Origin: Panacibacter ginsenosidivorans | Lineage (GTDB): Bacteria > Bacteroidota > Bacteroidia > Chitinophagales > Chitinophagaceae | Length of the DNA: 64,000 nucleotides | Direction of reading: 5' to 3' | Assembly (NCBI RefSeq): GCF_007971225.1 | Contig: NZ_CP042435.1 | Span: 372,001 to 436,000 of the forward strand | Shown here: one piece after another, positions 38,275 to 47,064 of the stretch | Position numbering within the stretch: position 1 is the first letter of the stretch | Layout of the letters: each line of letters opens with the position of its first letter | Translations under genes and position numbers: made by a program | Notes under the pieces: model-generated | The model's database searches: none | Seen by the model: only the letters and a program-made list of their open reading frames with translations | What the model was told of the DNA's origin: nothing

Positions 38275-38294
38275 GTACAAGTGAGTGACACAAC
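38275..38294 (+). repeat. Dispersed intergenic repeat, class A
   Basis: Perfect core followed by AGGCGATGCCCA and AAGCCTGTAAAC. It lies downstream of nnr and upstream of the methyltransferase. Confidence 0.93.
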
Positions 38295-38331
38295 AGGCGA
38301 TGCCCAATGATCTAAAGCCTGTAAACAAAAA

Positions 38332-39837
38332 TTAAAAAGACAAAGATGTGTCGTCCGTTTCCTGGAGACTTAATATAGCATCGGATATATGATCAATAAT
38401 ATCTGTAGCAAGCATAGATACCTGTGCTATGTTTTTTATTGCAATATCAGCTGCAAGTCCATGTAGGTAAACACCTGTAAGTGCAGACTGCAGAGGGTCA
38501 TAACCTTGTGCAAGTAAAGCCGAAAGCATGCCCGTTAGTACATCTCCGCTACCACCCTTTGCCATACCGGGGTTGCCTGTAGTATTAAACCATGCTTCGC
38601 CCTTTGAAGCTATCATTGTATGGTGTCCCTTCAGTACAATGGTGAAAGGGTATTGTATCGATAATGCCATCACTTTTTCAATACGTTCAAAATCATCTGC
38701 ACACTTGCCAAATAACCTTTCGAATTCTTTAGGGTGAGGTGTAATGATTGAGCCTGCAGGAACATTATTCAACCAGCCTTCATTGGCAGCAATTATATTC
38801 AATGCATCTGCATCTATAACCATTGGTTTAGTAAACTGTGTAAGTGTTGCAGCAACTACTATCGCACTTTCATCATTTACACCAATACCCGGGCCAATAC
38901 CTGCTGATTTATAAATTGAATGATCAATGTTTTCACTTCTGTCTATGCACATTGCTTCAGGCAATGCTGCATGCACAGCAGTGAAATAATTTTCATTTGT
39001 GTTTATTGTTACCAATCCTGCACCGCTTCTTAAACAAGCTTTGGCTGCAAGGATTGCAGCACCCATTTTTCCCTTGTTACCTGCAATCAACAAAGCATGG
39101 CCATAAGTTCCTTTATGTGCAAACGCGTTTCTTTGAATTAACTGTGTTGTTATTAATTGTTTTGTAACAAGTGTGTAAGTTTTTATAGTTTGTAAAAAAG
39201 AATTGATTAAACCTATATCTAAAACATGTACTTCTCCAAAACAGGGAGCATTTTCAGCTACAATAAAACAAAGTTTTAATGCCTGGAAAGTAAGTGTATA
39301 TTTTGCTTTTATTACAATATTATCTTTTGAACTTTTATCTATAAACATGCCGCTTGGTACATCAATGGCTATAACAGTTACGCCGGCATTATTGATATGA
39401 TCTACAAGTGCTGCACTTAATTCTTGTAATGGACGGTTAAGTCCACTCCCAAACAATGCGTCAATAACAAGATCTTTGTGCTTATCAATGACAGGAAAAA
39501 ATTCTGCGGCTTGTATAAAATGAATAGCTGTAGTAAGCTGGTGTAGTTTGTGCAGGTTAGTTTGAAAATCATCGGTACCTTTTGCTCCAAACTCAAGTAT
39601 ATAAACTACAGGAGATAAACCTGCTTCAATGAGTTGCCTTGCAATTGCAAGACCGTCACCGCCGTTATTGCCTTTGCCACAGAAAATAAGTATTTGCTGA
39701 TGTTTAAAATTATGTTCTATAATAAAATCAGTGCAACGCCTTGCTGCACGTTCCATCAGGTCAATTGAAGCGATAGGCTCATGTTCGATAGTATAAGCAT
39801 CCCATTCATGTATCTGCTGTGGGGATAACAATTTCAT
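38332..39837 (-). CDS. nnr: Bifunctional NAD(P)H-hydrate epimerase/dehydratase
   Basis: Repairs hydrated NAD(P)H. 501 residues. The N-terminal YjeF_N epimerase domain (to about 215) has the FCGKGNNGGDGLAIARQL motif and DALFGSGLNRPL. The C-terminal YjeF_C ADP-dependent dehydratase domain has GTYGHALLIAGNKGKMGAAILAA, VIDADALNI and KGGSGDVLTGMLSALLAQG, the ribokinase-like nucleotide-binding motif. A start at MKLLSPQQIHEWDAYTI is standard. It is a single gene; nothing links it to the pnt operon except the shared cofactor. Confidence 0.96.
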   Translation of the reverse strand: MKLLSPQQIHEWDAYTIEHEPIASIDLMERAARRCTDFIIEHNFKHQQILIFCGKGNNGGDGLAIARQLIEAGLSPVVYILEFGAKGTDDFQTNLHKLHQLTTAIHFIQAAEFFPVIDKHKDLVIDALFGSGLNRPLQELSAALVDHINNAGVTVIAIDVPSGMFIDKSSKDNIVIKAKYTLTFQALKLCFIVAENAPCFGEVHVLDIGLINSFLQTIKTYTLVTKQLITTQLIQRNAFAHKGTYGHALLIAGNKGKMGAAILAAKACLRSGAGLVTINTNENYFTAVHAALPEAMCIDRSENIDHSIYKSAGIGPGIGVNDESAIVVAATLTQFTKPMVIDADALNIIAANEGWLNNVPAGSIITPHPKEFERLFGKCADDFERIEKVMALSIQYPFTIVLKGHHTMIASKGEAWFNTTGNPGMAKGGSGDVLTGMLSALLAQGYDPLQSALTGVYLHGLAADIAIKNIAQVSMLATDIIDHISDAILSLQETDDTSLSF

Positions 39838-39949
39838 AGTGACAATAAAATTACAGGAAGCAAATTAAAAGTCGGGATACTTTTTGTATAATACTGCGTA
39901 GTCAGGATACTTTACAGAGCTGGCTGGTAAAGTTGAATATTGATAAATT

Positions 39950-39969
39950 GTACAAGAGTGCGACGCAAC
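39950..39969 (+). repeat. Dispersed intergenic repeat, class B
   Basis: Perfect class B core followed by GATGTTTATCAGCATTACAAAAGG and TTGGCTCAAAC, matching the flank of other copies. It lies between fabH and nnr. Confidence 0.92.
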
Positions 39970-40039
39970 GATGTTTATCAGCATTACAAAAGGTTGGCTC
40001 AAACATTTTGAGAGCAAAAATCTGAAATCCCTAATTAAT

Positions 40040-41089
40040 TCACCATCTTATTAATGCACTGCCCCATGTATAGCCACTTCCAAATGCGGCAAGACAAACA
40101 AGATTACCCTCTTTTATTTTACCTTCCTGCCATGCTTCATACAATGCAATGGGTATGGAAGCCGCAGTGGTATTGCCATAGCGCTGAATGTTATTATACA
40201 CCTGGTCGTCCCGTAACTGTAATTTATGCTGTACAAACTGGCTGATGCGCAGGTTAGCCTGGTGTGGTATAAGCATATTAATATCATTTGCTTTATAACC
40301 ATTAGCCTGCAGTGCTTCCTGGATTACTTCCGGAAATTTTTCTACTGCTTTTTTGAATACAGACTGCCCATCCATGAATGGATAAAAATCATCCTGCCTG
40401 ATACGATCCGGCGTAATAAACATATTACCATAAGGCTTAGCGGGCTGCTGTGGTTTTTTTTCTGCATTATAACAACCACCATGAAAGCCGGGGTTTATCA
40501 TACTAAGTACTTCTGCTCCATTTCCATTGCTGTGCAGGTGTGTACTTAAAATACCCTGGCCTTGTTTTGATGCAGGCTGCAATACAACAGCGCCTGCACC
40601 ATCACCAAATATTACAGAAACATTTCTTCCCTTATTGCTAAAATCAAGACCATATGAATGTACTTCTGCACCAACCAGTAAAACATTTTTATACATGCCG
40701 GTTTTAACAAACTGGTCTGCAATACTAAGACCATAAATAAATCCTGTACACTGGTTACGGATATCTAATGCTGCAATTTCCTTCATGTTCATCATGCGTT
40801 GCAACAACACACCGCAACCCGGAAAATAATAATCAGGGCTAAGCGTGGCAAAGACAATGAAGTCTATATCCTGTGCAGTAATACCTGCGTTCTCGATAGC
40901 AATTTTGGCGGCTTTAACGCCCATGATAGCAGATGTTTCTTCAAATCGTGTGGCATACCTGCGTTGCGTGATTCCTGTTCTTTCCAGTATCCATGCATCA
41001 CTTGTATCCATCACCTGTGCAAGATCATTGTTGGTTACGACATTGGCGGGCACATACATACCAATACCGGCAATTTTTGTTTGGGTCAT
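40040..41089 (-). CDS. fabH: 3-oxoacyl-ACP synthase III (FabH-like)
   Basis: Thiolase-fold ketosynthase of 349 residues. The Cys-His-Asn triad is visible: Cys 114 in RNQCTGFIYG, His 276 in IPHQANLRIS and Asn 306 in YGNTTAASIP. It may start fatty-acid elongation from acetyl-CoA and malonyl-ACP. Its moderately long insert (residues 200-230, KKPQQPAKPYGNMFI) suggests one of several FabH paralogues usual in Bacteroidota, so a role in a specialised lipid is possible. It stands alone; no other fab genes are adjacent. Confidence 0.92.
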   Translation of the reverse strand: MTQTKIAGIGMYVPANVVTNNDLAQVMDTSDAWILERTGITQRRYATRFEETSAIMGVKAAKIAIENAGITAQDIDFIVFATLSPDYYFPGCGVLLQRMMNMKEIAALDIRNQCTGFIYGLSIADQFVKTGMYKNVLLVGAEVHSYGLDFSNKGRNVSVIFGDGAGAVVLQPASKQGQGILSTHLHSNGNGAEVLSMINPGFHGGCYNAEKKPQQPAKPYGNMFITPDRIRQDDFYPFMDGQSVFKKAVEKFPEVIQEALQANGYKANDINMLIPHQANLRISQFVQHKLQLRDDQVYNNIQRYGNTTAASIPIALYEAWQEGKIKEGNLVCLAAFGSGYTWGSALIRW

Positions 41090-41190
41090 AATGCAGCAAA
41101 AGGAGTTTCTTTTATGAAGATAATAAAAATTTAAAGTATTAAAAGAGCAGGTTTTTCTGAGCCGGGCTTTTAATTTTTATAGCATCGCCT

Positions 41191-41210
41191 GTTGCGTCGC
41201 ACGCTTGTAC
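41191..41210 (-). repeat. Dispersed intergenic repeat, class B variant
   Basis: CGTGCGACG variant on the minus strand. Outer flank GAGCCGGGCTTTTAATTTTT and ATAGCATCGCCT. It lies upstream of the NTF2-like gene. Confidence 0.92.
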
Positions 41211-41275
41211 TGCATATTGCTAGGCAGCAACAAAGTATGTTAATGATATTCAGAAAATGTGATTGTATATTTGAT

Positions 41276-41283
41276 ACAGTTCG
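41276..41283 (+). promoter_or_regulatory. -7 promoter element of the NTF2-like gene
   Basis: TATATTTG, exact TAnnTTTG, 19 bases before ATG 41303. It supports that start over the upstream in-frame one. Confidence 0.55.
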
Positions 41284-41302
41284 CAACAGTCAAACTATAT
41301 AC

Positions 41303-41767
41303 ATGAACGTTAATCAGCAACTCATCACCAAATTTTATTCAGCCTTTCAAAATAAAGATTATAAGACCATGCAGGGTTGCTACGCAGATAATGCAACGTT
41401 CAATGATCCTGTATTTGAAAAATTGAATGCAGCAGAAGTAAGGGCAATGTGGGAAATGCTGATCACCAGAGGTAAAGATCTGCAATTAACATTTACTAAT
41501 GTTGAAGCAAACGATACAACCGGCAGCGCCGAATGGATAGCAGCATACACATTCTCTGCCAGTGGCCATAAAGTTGTAAATAAAATAAAAGCCAACTTTG
41601 TTTTTGAAAATGGAAAAATAGTACAACATACAGACAGTTTTGATTTTTATACCTGGGCAAAGCAGGCATTAGGTTTTAAAGGTTTATTACTTGGCTGGAC
41701 TTCTTTTTTGCATAATAAAGTAAAGCAGGGAGCAAGAACTAATTTGCTGAAGTTTATAGGTAAGTAA
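41303..41767 (+). CDS. Nuclear transport factor 2-like (SnoaL-type) protein
   Basis: 154 residues from ATG 41303 (MNVNQQLITKFYSAFQNKDYKTMQGCY). The open frame runs further up into the repeat at 41191, giving an artefactual extension that begins MRRTLVL; the promoter element and family length favour the shorter form. YADNATFNDPVFEKL, WEMLITRG and FVFENGKIVQHTDSFDFYTWAKQA are typical of SnoaL-like NTF2 domains, which serve as isomerases or binding proteins. The ligand is unknown. Cytoplasmic. It is bracketed closely by repeats at 41191 and 41799. Confidence 0.88.
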   Translation: MNVNQQLITKFYSAFQNKDYKTMQGCYADNATFNDPVFEKLNAAEVRAMWEMLITRGKDLQLTFTNVEANDTTGSAEWIAAYTFSASGHKVVNKIKANFVFENGKIVQHTDSFDFYTWAKQALGFKGLLLGWTSFLHNKVKQGARTNLLKFIGK

Positions 41768-41798
41768 TAATTTTTTATTGCTGAATAATTATCAATAT

Positions 41799-41818
41799 GT
41801 ACAAGTGAGTGACACAAC
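41799..41818 (+). repeat. Dispersed intergenic repeat, class A
   Basis: Perfect class A core followed by GAAGATGCCATTATAACC and AGCCTGTTAGCAAAAC. It lies 31 bases after the NTF2-like stop. Confidence 0.93.
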
Positions 41819-41860
41819 GAAGATGCCATTATAACCATAGCCTGTTAGCAAAACATCAAA

Positions 41861-44230
41861 TCAAAATTTTACATTCCAGGTAACGGCGGGAATAATGGGA
41901 AACAAAGAAACCTGTTTAGCAGTAACAGTCAGTGTTCCTTGTGTTGCGCTCCCCTGCTGATCAAAGTAGTAAAAATATGGGTTGGCCCTGCTGTATACAT
42001 TATAAATACTAAATACCCAACTACCGGTGTATTTGCGCTTCTTTTTTTGTACGGGCGTATAAATAGCAGAGAAATCGAGACGATGATAAGGCTTCATGCG
42101 GTAAGCATTGATGCGGCTGTATTCCTGTGTTAATGTACCATCTACAAAATAAAAACGTTCGGGCAAAGAGATAGCATTACCGGTACCAAATACAAATACG
42201 GAAGATAATTTCCATTTGCTGCTTAACTCATACGTGCCAACTACGGAAAGGTCGTGACGACGATCATATTTACTGGGATATTTTTTTCCATCATTCAACT
42301 GCGGGAATCTTCTCCACGTCCATGAAATAGTATAACCAACCCAACCTGTAAGCCTGCCTTTTACTTTGTTTACAAAAAGTTCGGAGCCATAACTCCAGCC
42401 TTTACCAAATACAAAATCTTCTTCAGGATCTTTTAAAGTGTTTGGGGTGTAGCCTTCGCGATACTCTATCTGGTTCTGCATTGTTTTATAATAAAGTTCC
42501 AGCGAGGTTTCGAACATATTGTTGCTGAAATTCCTGAAATAACCTGCTGCGTATTGCCAGCCTATTTGCGGTTTTACACGATAAGTACTGGGTACCCAGA
42601 TATCTGTTGGCAAAGTGCTTCCTGCGTTGCTTACAAGATGTATGTATTGCAGGTTACGTGTAATGCCTGCTTTAATGGAGCTGTAATCGTTAATCGCATA
42701 ACGCATGGTAATGCGTGGTTCAAAACCGCCGTAAGATTTTACGGTCTGCCCACTTTTATAAGTGGTACTATCAAGTTTATTTCCATTTGCATCGGTTGTG
42801 TAGGCCGTATATTTCCCTACCTGCTGAAAACTGCTGTAACGTATGCCATAGTTGACTTTTATTTTCCTGCTTATATCCCAGTCATCCTGCAGATACAATG
42901 CATATTCATTGGCATATTTTCTCTGCACATTTGCTGGTTTGAATTCTACAGTATCCTGATTGCCGCTTACTACACTTGGCAGGAATGTATGAAAAGTATA
43001 TTGTGCACCGAATTTGAGTTTATGTTCAGGCGTAGCAAAAAAATCAAAATCTGTTTTGGCATTCAGGTCTTTTATACCAGATGATAATTTTATATTGAAA
43101 TCGTTTTGCTGCCCGTTAAAAGAAAAGCGGTAATCATTATACACCAGTGATGTATTGGCAAAAAGCTTTTTACTAAATATGTGATTCCATCTTAATGTAG
43201 CAGTAGAATTTCCCCAGGGAATACTTACTTTAAAAGAACGTTTGCCATTGTTGAAATCAAATTTATCTCTGCCAAAATAGCCACTAAGGTAAAGCCGGTC
43301 TTTTTCGGAGAATATATAATTCATTTTGGCATTTAAATCATAGAAATAATAACCGGAGCCATTAAAGCTGTTGTTCTTGCCAATGAACAATTTGGTGAAC
43401 CCATCAATATATGTTCTGCGTGCAGAGATCATATACGATGCTTTATTTTTTTTCAAAGGTCCTTGTATGGCCAGCCTTGATGCGATCAATCCAATGCCTG
43501 CATCAACTTCTGTTTTATTCATGTTGCCATCTTTCATGGCAATGTCAATAACAGAAGAAAGCCTGCCGCCATATTGCGGTGGCATGCCACCTTTTATAAG
43601 CGATAAACTTTTTATTGCATCAGAATTGAATACAGAAAAGAAACCAAAGAGATGACCTGTATTATATACTACTGCATCATCTAATAAAATAAGATTTTGA
43701 TCTGGACCACCACCCCGCACATAAAATCCTGAATTGCCTTCGCCTGCATTTCTTACACCGGGCAAAAGCTGTAATGATTTCAATATATCTACTTCACCAA
43801 GAAAAGCAGGCAATGCTTTAATGGTGCTAATATTAAGATCTACTTTACCCATTTGAGCACTCTTTACATTGCTTTCTCTTTTTTTACCGATAACCGTAAC
43901 ATTATTGAGATCAGTCAATCCCTGGGACATCAAAATGTTCACTGTTTTATTTTCATCGAAATTTATTGTTATAAGTTTAGGCTGATAGCCTACATAAGAG
44001 ATCAATAATTCATAATTTCCTTTTGCCAGTGTTAATGAAAAGAAACCATATTGATTAGTGCTGGCGCCTCTGCCCTCTTCTTTTACAGAAATATTTGCGC
44101 CTATCAATGTCTCACCGGAAAGAGAGTCTTTTACATAACCATTCAATGTAAATTTTCCCTGTGCATCAGCGCACAATAAAAAGTTTAGCAATAAAAAGGT
44201 GAGGAACGATCTTTTCAGCATAGCATGCAT
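41861..44230 (-). CDS. TonB-dependent outer-membrane receptor
   Basis: 789 residues. A signal peptide (FLTFLLLNFLLCADAQ) is followed by a carboxypeptidase-regulatory-like domain (NGYVKDSLSGETLIGANISVKEEGRGASTNQYGFFSL, about 30-110), a plug domain (VDILKSLQLLPGVRNAGEGNSGFYVRGGGPDQNLILLDDAVVYN, about 150-200) and a 22-stranded barrel. It takes up a ligand with TonB energy; the ligand is unknown, and no SusD partner lies next to it, so it belongs to the SusC-less FecA-like group. The start lies within a few bases of a strong hairpin (44235-44280). Confidence 0.93.
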   Translation of the reverse strand: MHAMLKRSFLTFLLLNFLLCADAQGKFTLNGYVKDSLSGETLIGANISVKEEGRGASTNQYGFFSLTLAKGNYELLISYVGYQPKLITINFDENKTVNILMSQGLTDLNNVTVIGKKRESNVKSAQMGKVDLNISTIKALPAFLGEVDILKSLQLLPGVRNAGEGNSGFYVRGGGPDQNLILLDDAVVYNTGHLFGFFSVFNSDAIKSLSLIKGGMPPQYGGRLSSVIDIAMKDGNMNKTEVDAGIGLIASRLAIQGPLKKNKASYMISARRTYIDGFTKLFIGKNNSFNGSGYYFYDLNAKMNYIFSEKDRLYLSGYFGRDKFDFNNGKRSFKVSIPWGNSTATLRWNHIFSKKLFANTSLVYNDYRFSFNGQQNDFNIKLSSGIKDLNAKTDFDFFATPEHKLKFGAQYTFHTFLPSVVSGNQDTVEFKPANVQRKYANEYALYLQDDWDISRKIKVNYGIRYSSFQQVGKYTAYTTDANGNKLDSTTYKSGQTVKSYGGFEPRITMRYAINDYSSIKAGITRNLQYIHLVSNAGSTLPTDIWVPSTYRVKPQIGWQYAAGYFRNFSNNMFETSLELYYKTMQNQIEYREGYTPNTLKDPEEDFVFGKGWSYGSELFVNKVKGRLTGWVGYTISWTWRRFPQLNDGKKYPSKYDRRHDLSVVGTYELSSKWKLSSVFVFGTGNAISLPERFYFVDGTLTQEYSRINAYRMKPYHRLDFSAIYTPVQKKKRKYTGSWVFSIYNVYSRANPYFYYFDQQGSATQGTLTVTAKQVSLFPIIPAVTWNVKF

Positions 44231-44234
44231 TTAA

Positions 44235-44280
44235 CAAAATAACCTTCCCAGTGTTCAATCACAGGAAGGTTATTTTTTAT
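44235..44280 (-). terminator. Terminator between DUF3347 gene and TonB receptor
   Basis: Eleven-base-pair stem AATAACCTTCC/GGAAGGTTATT with a 14-base loop; on the minus strand it is followed by TTGTT. It lies between the DUF3347 stop and the TonB receptor start, five bases from the latter, so it might also act as an attenuator for the receptor. Confidence 0.75.
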
Positions 44281-44299
44281 TCACAGGTCAACGTGTTTT

Positions 44300-44917
44300 T
44301 TATTTACTTACATAGTTAACTGAATCTTCAATACTGCCGCAATGCAACATGCCTGTCTTGTATTTCGGGTGTTTATTTCCGAAATAAGGATTTATAATTT
44401 CTGTTGTATTCGATAGCCAGTACCCTTCTTCCGTTTCATTAAAAGCCATCGGGCATTTATCATAATAAAGCACCTGCTGATCATATTTCACGGTGCGCAA
44501 AAGGTTAAATAAATTATCGCTCAGTGTATAGAAGGCATGTCTTTTTTCTTCAATAGATGTTTCGCCCACCAAACCCTTTGCTTCTGCGACTACCGAGCCC
44601 ACAAAACTTTTTGCAGTTTGCACAATGGTTGAATCTGCTTTTAATTCATTCATTGGTATTTTATCTGCCATATCTATAAGTTTTGTTGCAGCAGCAGTTG
44701 CTTTAACCGTATCCCAATCAACCAATGCATCCTTTAATTCAAAATAACTGTTCAGCATGTCGTTGAACGGTTTATTAAATGCATCATTGTTCTTACTTTG
44801 TGCAAGTGGCTGTTGTTTGGGTACATCGGACTTTGCATCATCACCCCCTGCAAAAAATATAAAATAACCTGCCACTATAACTGCAGTTATACCAATCAAT
44901 AATAAACCTTTCTTCAT
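44300..44917 (-). CDS. DUF3347 domain-containing envelope protein
   Basis: 205 residues. One N-terminal hydrophobic segment (LLLIGITAVIVAGYFIFFAGG) acts as a membrane anchor. The DUF3347 part (FNDMLNSYFELKDALVDWDTVKATAAATKLIDM) is helical. The C-terminal region YYDKCPMAFNETEEGYWLSNTTEIINPYFGNKHPKYKTGMLHCGSI resembles the metal-binding segment found next to CusB-type adaptors, with Cys, Met and His available. A role in copper or other metal handling is an inference. It is followed by the TonB receptor on the same strand, separated by a terminator. Confidence 0.82.
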   Translation of the reverse strand: MKKGLLLIGITAVIVAGYFIFFAGGDDAKSDVPKQQPLAQSKNNDAFNKPFNDMLNSYFELKDALVDWDTVKATAAATKLIDMADKIPMNELKADSTIVQTAKSFVGSVVAEAKGLVGETSIEEKRHAFYTLSDNLFNLLRTVKYDQQVLYYDKCPMAFNETEEGYWLSNTTEIINPYFGNKHPKYKTGMLHCGSIEDSVNYVSK

Positions 44918-44934
44918 TATTATAAATTTGACTG

Positions 44935-44942
44935 CAAAATTA
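44935..44942 (-). promoter_or_regulatory. -7 promoter element of the DUF3347 gene
   Basis: Plus-strand CAAAATTA reads TAATTTTG on the minus strand, exact TAnnTTTG, 17 bases from the start. A TTTAG lies about 20 bases further upstream. Confidence 0.5.
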
Positions 44943-45027
44943 TTGGATATATCGATGTGCTGCTAAATTTTATACCGGAGATGATTATTTTTTATGAAGC
45001 AAACAATTGTAGCGTTTTTCAACTTTA

Positions 45028-45047
45028 GTTGTGTCACTCACTTTTAC
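45028..45047 (-). repeat. Dispersed intergenic repeat, class A
   Basis: One mismatch (GTAAAAG). It lies between the DUF3347 start and the bioF stop. Confidence 0.88.
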
Positions 45048-45090
45048 GCCATATTCTTTATGCAGCAAATAAGTTACTGTTAAAATATAT

Positions 45091-46191
45091 TCAATTCTTT
45101 AAATGACTAATCAGCATATCAAGTTCTTCAATTGTATTAAATGCATGCAAAACTATCCGAAGTCTCTCCGCGCCTTTCGGAACGGTAGGATATAATATAG
45201 CCCTTACATCTAATTTATTGGCCTGCAAACTATCCGCAATATTTTTCACAGCATCATTACCGGGAATAACCACAACCTGCACCGGTGTGTCGGAAACAAA
45301 TTTTTTATAGCCAATGTCCGCCTGCTGAAAATGTTCAATCATCTTTTTAAGATGCGCTCTTTCATTATTCATTAAAGGGAATAATGTATAGCTTGCTTTT
45401 ATACATGCTATACTATGCTCCGGTAATGAAGTGGAATAAATAAAACTTCTGGCAAAATTGATGAGGTAATCTTTTAATTGCTGAGAGCCGAGTACTACTG
45501 CACCATGGCAACCAACAGCTTTACCAAATGTATGTATGCGGCAAAATATTTTTTGTTGTAACTGTAATTGTTGTACAAGCCCTTCTCCCTTTTCACCAAT
45601 GATACCCGTTGCATGTGCTTCATCAATTATTAAGTGTGCGTTATATTTTTCACACAATGCAACGATTGATTGCAATGGGCACAGATCTCCATCCATACTG
45701 AATAGAGATTCTGTAACTACAAATACATTTCCTTCTGTCTGCTTTATTTTCCTTTCCAGGTTATCAAGGTCATTGTGTGCAAAGGAATAAGACTGACCAA
45801 AAGATAAACGAATCCCATCTCTTATTGAAGCATGACAAAGCTGATCATAAATAATGGTATCGCCTCTTTGCGGTATGGAAGATATTACCCCCATATTTGC
45901 ATCATAACCGGAATTAAATAATAAAGCCGCATCTGCTTCATGAAATACAGCCAGTTCTTTTTCAACTTCTTCTATTAATGGATAATTGCCTGACAATAAT
46001 CTTGATCCTGTACTTCCATTCTTCCAGTTATGTTTCATTGTTGGTGACTGACGCAACAGATCATTCTTTACAATACCCAAATAATCATTGGAACAAAAAT
46101 CAATTTTATCACCCGGCAGGCGCAATTTTCGGAATGAATTCTGATCCAGGCGCTCTTTTAATTTTCTGTTTAGGAAAGCATCGTTATACAT
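45091..46191 (-). CDS. bioF: 8-amino-7-oxononanoate synthase (BioF-like)
   Basis: PLP enzyme of the alpha-oxoamine synthase family, 366 residues from ATG 46191 (MYNDAFLNRKLKERLDQNSFRKL). The frame continues upstream for 57 more codons but runs into a repeat (46255) and is not homologous. FCSNDYLGI, GSTGSRLLSGN, the conserved DEAHATGIIGEKGEG (190-204) and the PLP lysine 224 in HTFGKAVGCHGA match BioF, which joins pimeloyl-ACP and alanine in biotin synthesis. No other bio genes are adjacent, and 2-amino-3-ketobutyrate ligase or serine palmitoyltransferase-like use cannot be excluded. Confidence 0.87.
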   Translation of the reverse strand: MYNDAFLNRKLKERLDQNSFRKLRLPGDKIDFCSNDYLGIVKNDLLRQSPTMKHNWKNGSTGSRLLSGNYPLIEEVEKELAVFHEADAALLFNSGYDANMGVISSIPQRGDTIIYDQLCHASIRDGIRLSFGQSYSFAHNDLDNLERKIKQTEGNVFVVTESLFSMDGDLCPLQSIVALCEKYNAHLIIDEAHATGIIGEKGEGLVQQLQLQQKIFCRIHTFGKAVGCHGAVVLGSQQLKDYLINFARSFIYSTSLPEHSIACIKASYTLFPLMNNERAHLKKMIEHFQQADIGYKKFVSDTPVQVVVIPGNDAVKNIADSLQANKLDVRAILYPTVPKGAERLRIVLHAFNTIEELDMLISHLKN

Positions 46192-46254
46192 AATTTCAAA
46201 TGTAGAATTTTGTAACTGATATTTGTATTTTAAAAGTTCAATTAAAATAAGAAA

Positions 46255-46274
46255 GCACAAGTGAGTGACACAAC
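46255..46274 (+). repeat. Dispersed intergenic repeat, class A
   Basis: One mismatch (GCACAAG), followed by AGGCGATGCCACACGG and ACAGCCGATAAC. It lies between the divergent bioF and miaE genes. Confidence 0.92.
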
Positions 46275-46317
46275 AGGCGATGCCACACGGAATACAGCCG
46301 ATAACAAAAAATATTCG

Positions 46318-46929
46318 ATGGATATAAATATTGAAGCACAAAAAAATATTCTTGGTCTGCAATTACACACCGATCCAAGATGGGTTGATATTGCAGGTTT
46401 AAGTCTTGAGGAAATTCTTACAGATCATGCCTATTGCGAACAGAAAGCCGCAACAACTTGTATATCGCTGATCCAGAAATATGCAGAAAAAGATAAGCTT
46501 GTTAATGAGCTTGCACCAATCGTTACAGAAGAATGGGGGCATTTTCGGTTGGTGTTGCAGGAGTTGCGCAAACGTGGTTTGCAACTGGGCAAACAACGCA
46601 GAGATGAATATGTAAATAAGTTGTTGGAATTTCAACAGAAAGGAGGCAATGCAGAGGGCCGTTTTCTTGATCAGATGCTAACGATGGCATTGATAGAAGC
46701 ACGAAGCTGTGAGCGTTTCAAGCGTTTAAGCGAAGGTTTGAATGATGCATATATGCGAAATTTTTACCGGCGTTTTATGGAGAGCGAAGCGGGCCATTAT
46801 GCATTATTCATTGATCTTGCAGAAACATATATTGATAAAGAAAAAGTACGCAAACGCTGGGCTGAATGGCTGGCTTATGAAAAGGATGTAATGACGCATC
46901 TTGAATTACGCAGTGACAGAATTCATTGA
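46318..46929 (+). CDS. miaE: tRNA-(ms2io6A37) hydroxylase MiaE
   Basis: Non-heme di-iron monooxygenase that hydroxylates the isopentenyl group of 2-methylthio-N6-isopentenyladenosine at tRNA position 37. 203 residues from ATG 46318 (MDINIEAQKNILGL). An in-frame GTG at 46261 is inside the dispersed repeat (VSDTTGDA) and should not be used. The ligand pattern is seen in ILTDHAYCEQKAA, APIVTEEWGHFRLV, LIEARSCERFKRL and RFMESEAGHYALF. The end of the protein is complete. It is a single gene; miaA and miaB are not in the window. Confidence 0.95.
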   Translation: MDINIEAQKNILGLQLHTDPRWVDIAGLSLEEILTDHAYCEQKAATTCISLIQKYAEKDKLVNELAPIVTEEWGHFRLVLQELRKRGLQLGKQRRDEYVNKLLEFQQKGGNAEGRFLDQMLTMALIEARSCERFKRLSEGLNDAYMRNFYRRFMESEAGHYALFIDLAETYIDKEKVRKRWAEWLAYEKDVMTHLELRSDRIH

Positions 46930-47040
46930 AATGGGAAATGAAAAATAGAAAATAAAGAATTTAAAAAATAGAAAAAAACCACCCTTTTTAATTTTTCATT
47001 TTTCATTCCTTATTCTTCATTATTCATCGCCTATTCCTTA
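46930..47040. repeat. A/T-rich inverted repeat between miaE and the ATP-grasp-like gene
   Basis: GGGAAATGAAAAATAGAAAATAAAGAATT-like sequence faces its rough complement ATTTTTCATTTTTCATTCC and TTATTCTTCATTATTC. It could fold into a long weak hairpin. Similar ATGAAAAAT/GTGAAAAG-type low-complexity stretches occur at 53665-53735 and 51590-51610. Confidence 0.45.
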
Positions 47041-47064
47041 CTTTTAAAGACTAAACTTTTTACT

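Noticed and set aside
46021-46040. GTGACTGACGCAACAG inside bioF, resembling the dispersed repeat
   Set aside because: It lies within conserved coding sequence and lacks GTACAAG and the flanks, so it is probably chance.
46261-46317. GTG start for miaE giving VSDTTGDA
   Set aside because: The extension is encoded by the dispersed repeat, while the ATG at 46318 matches the family N-terminus.
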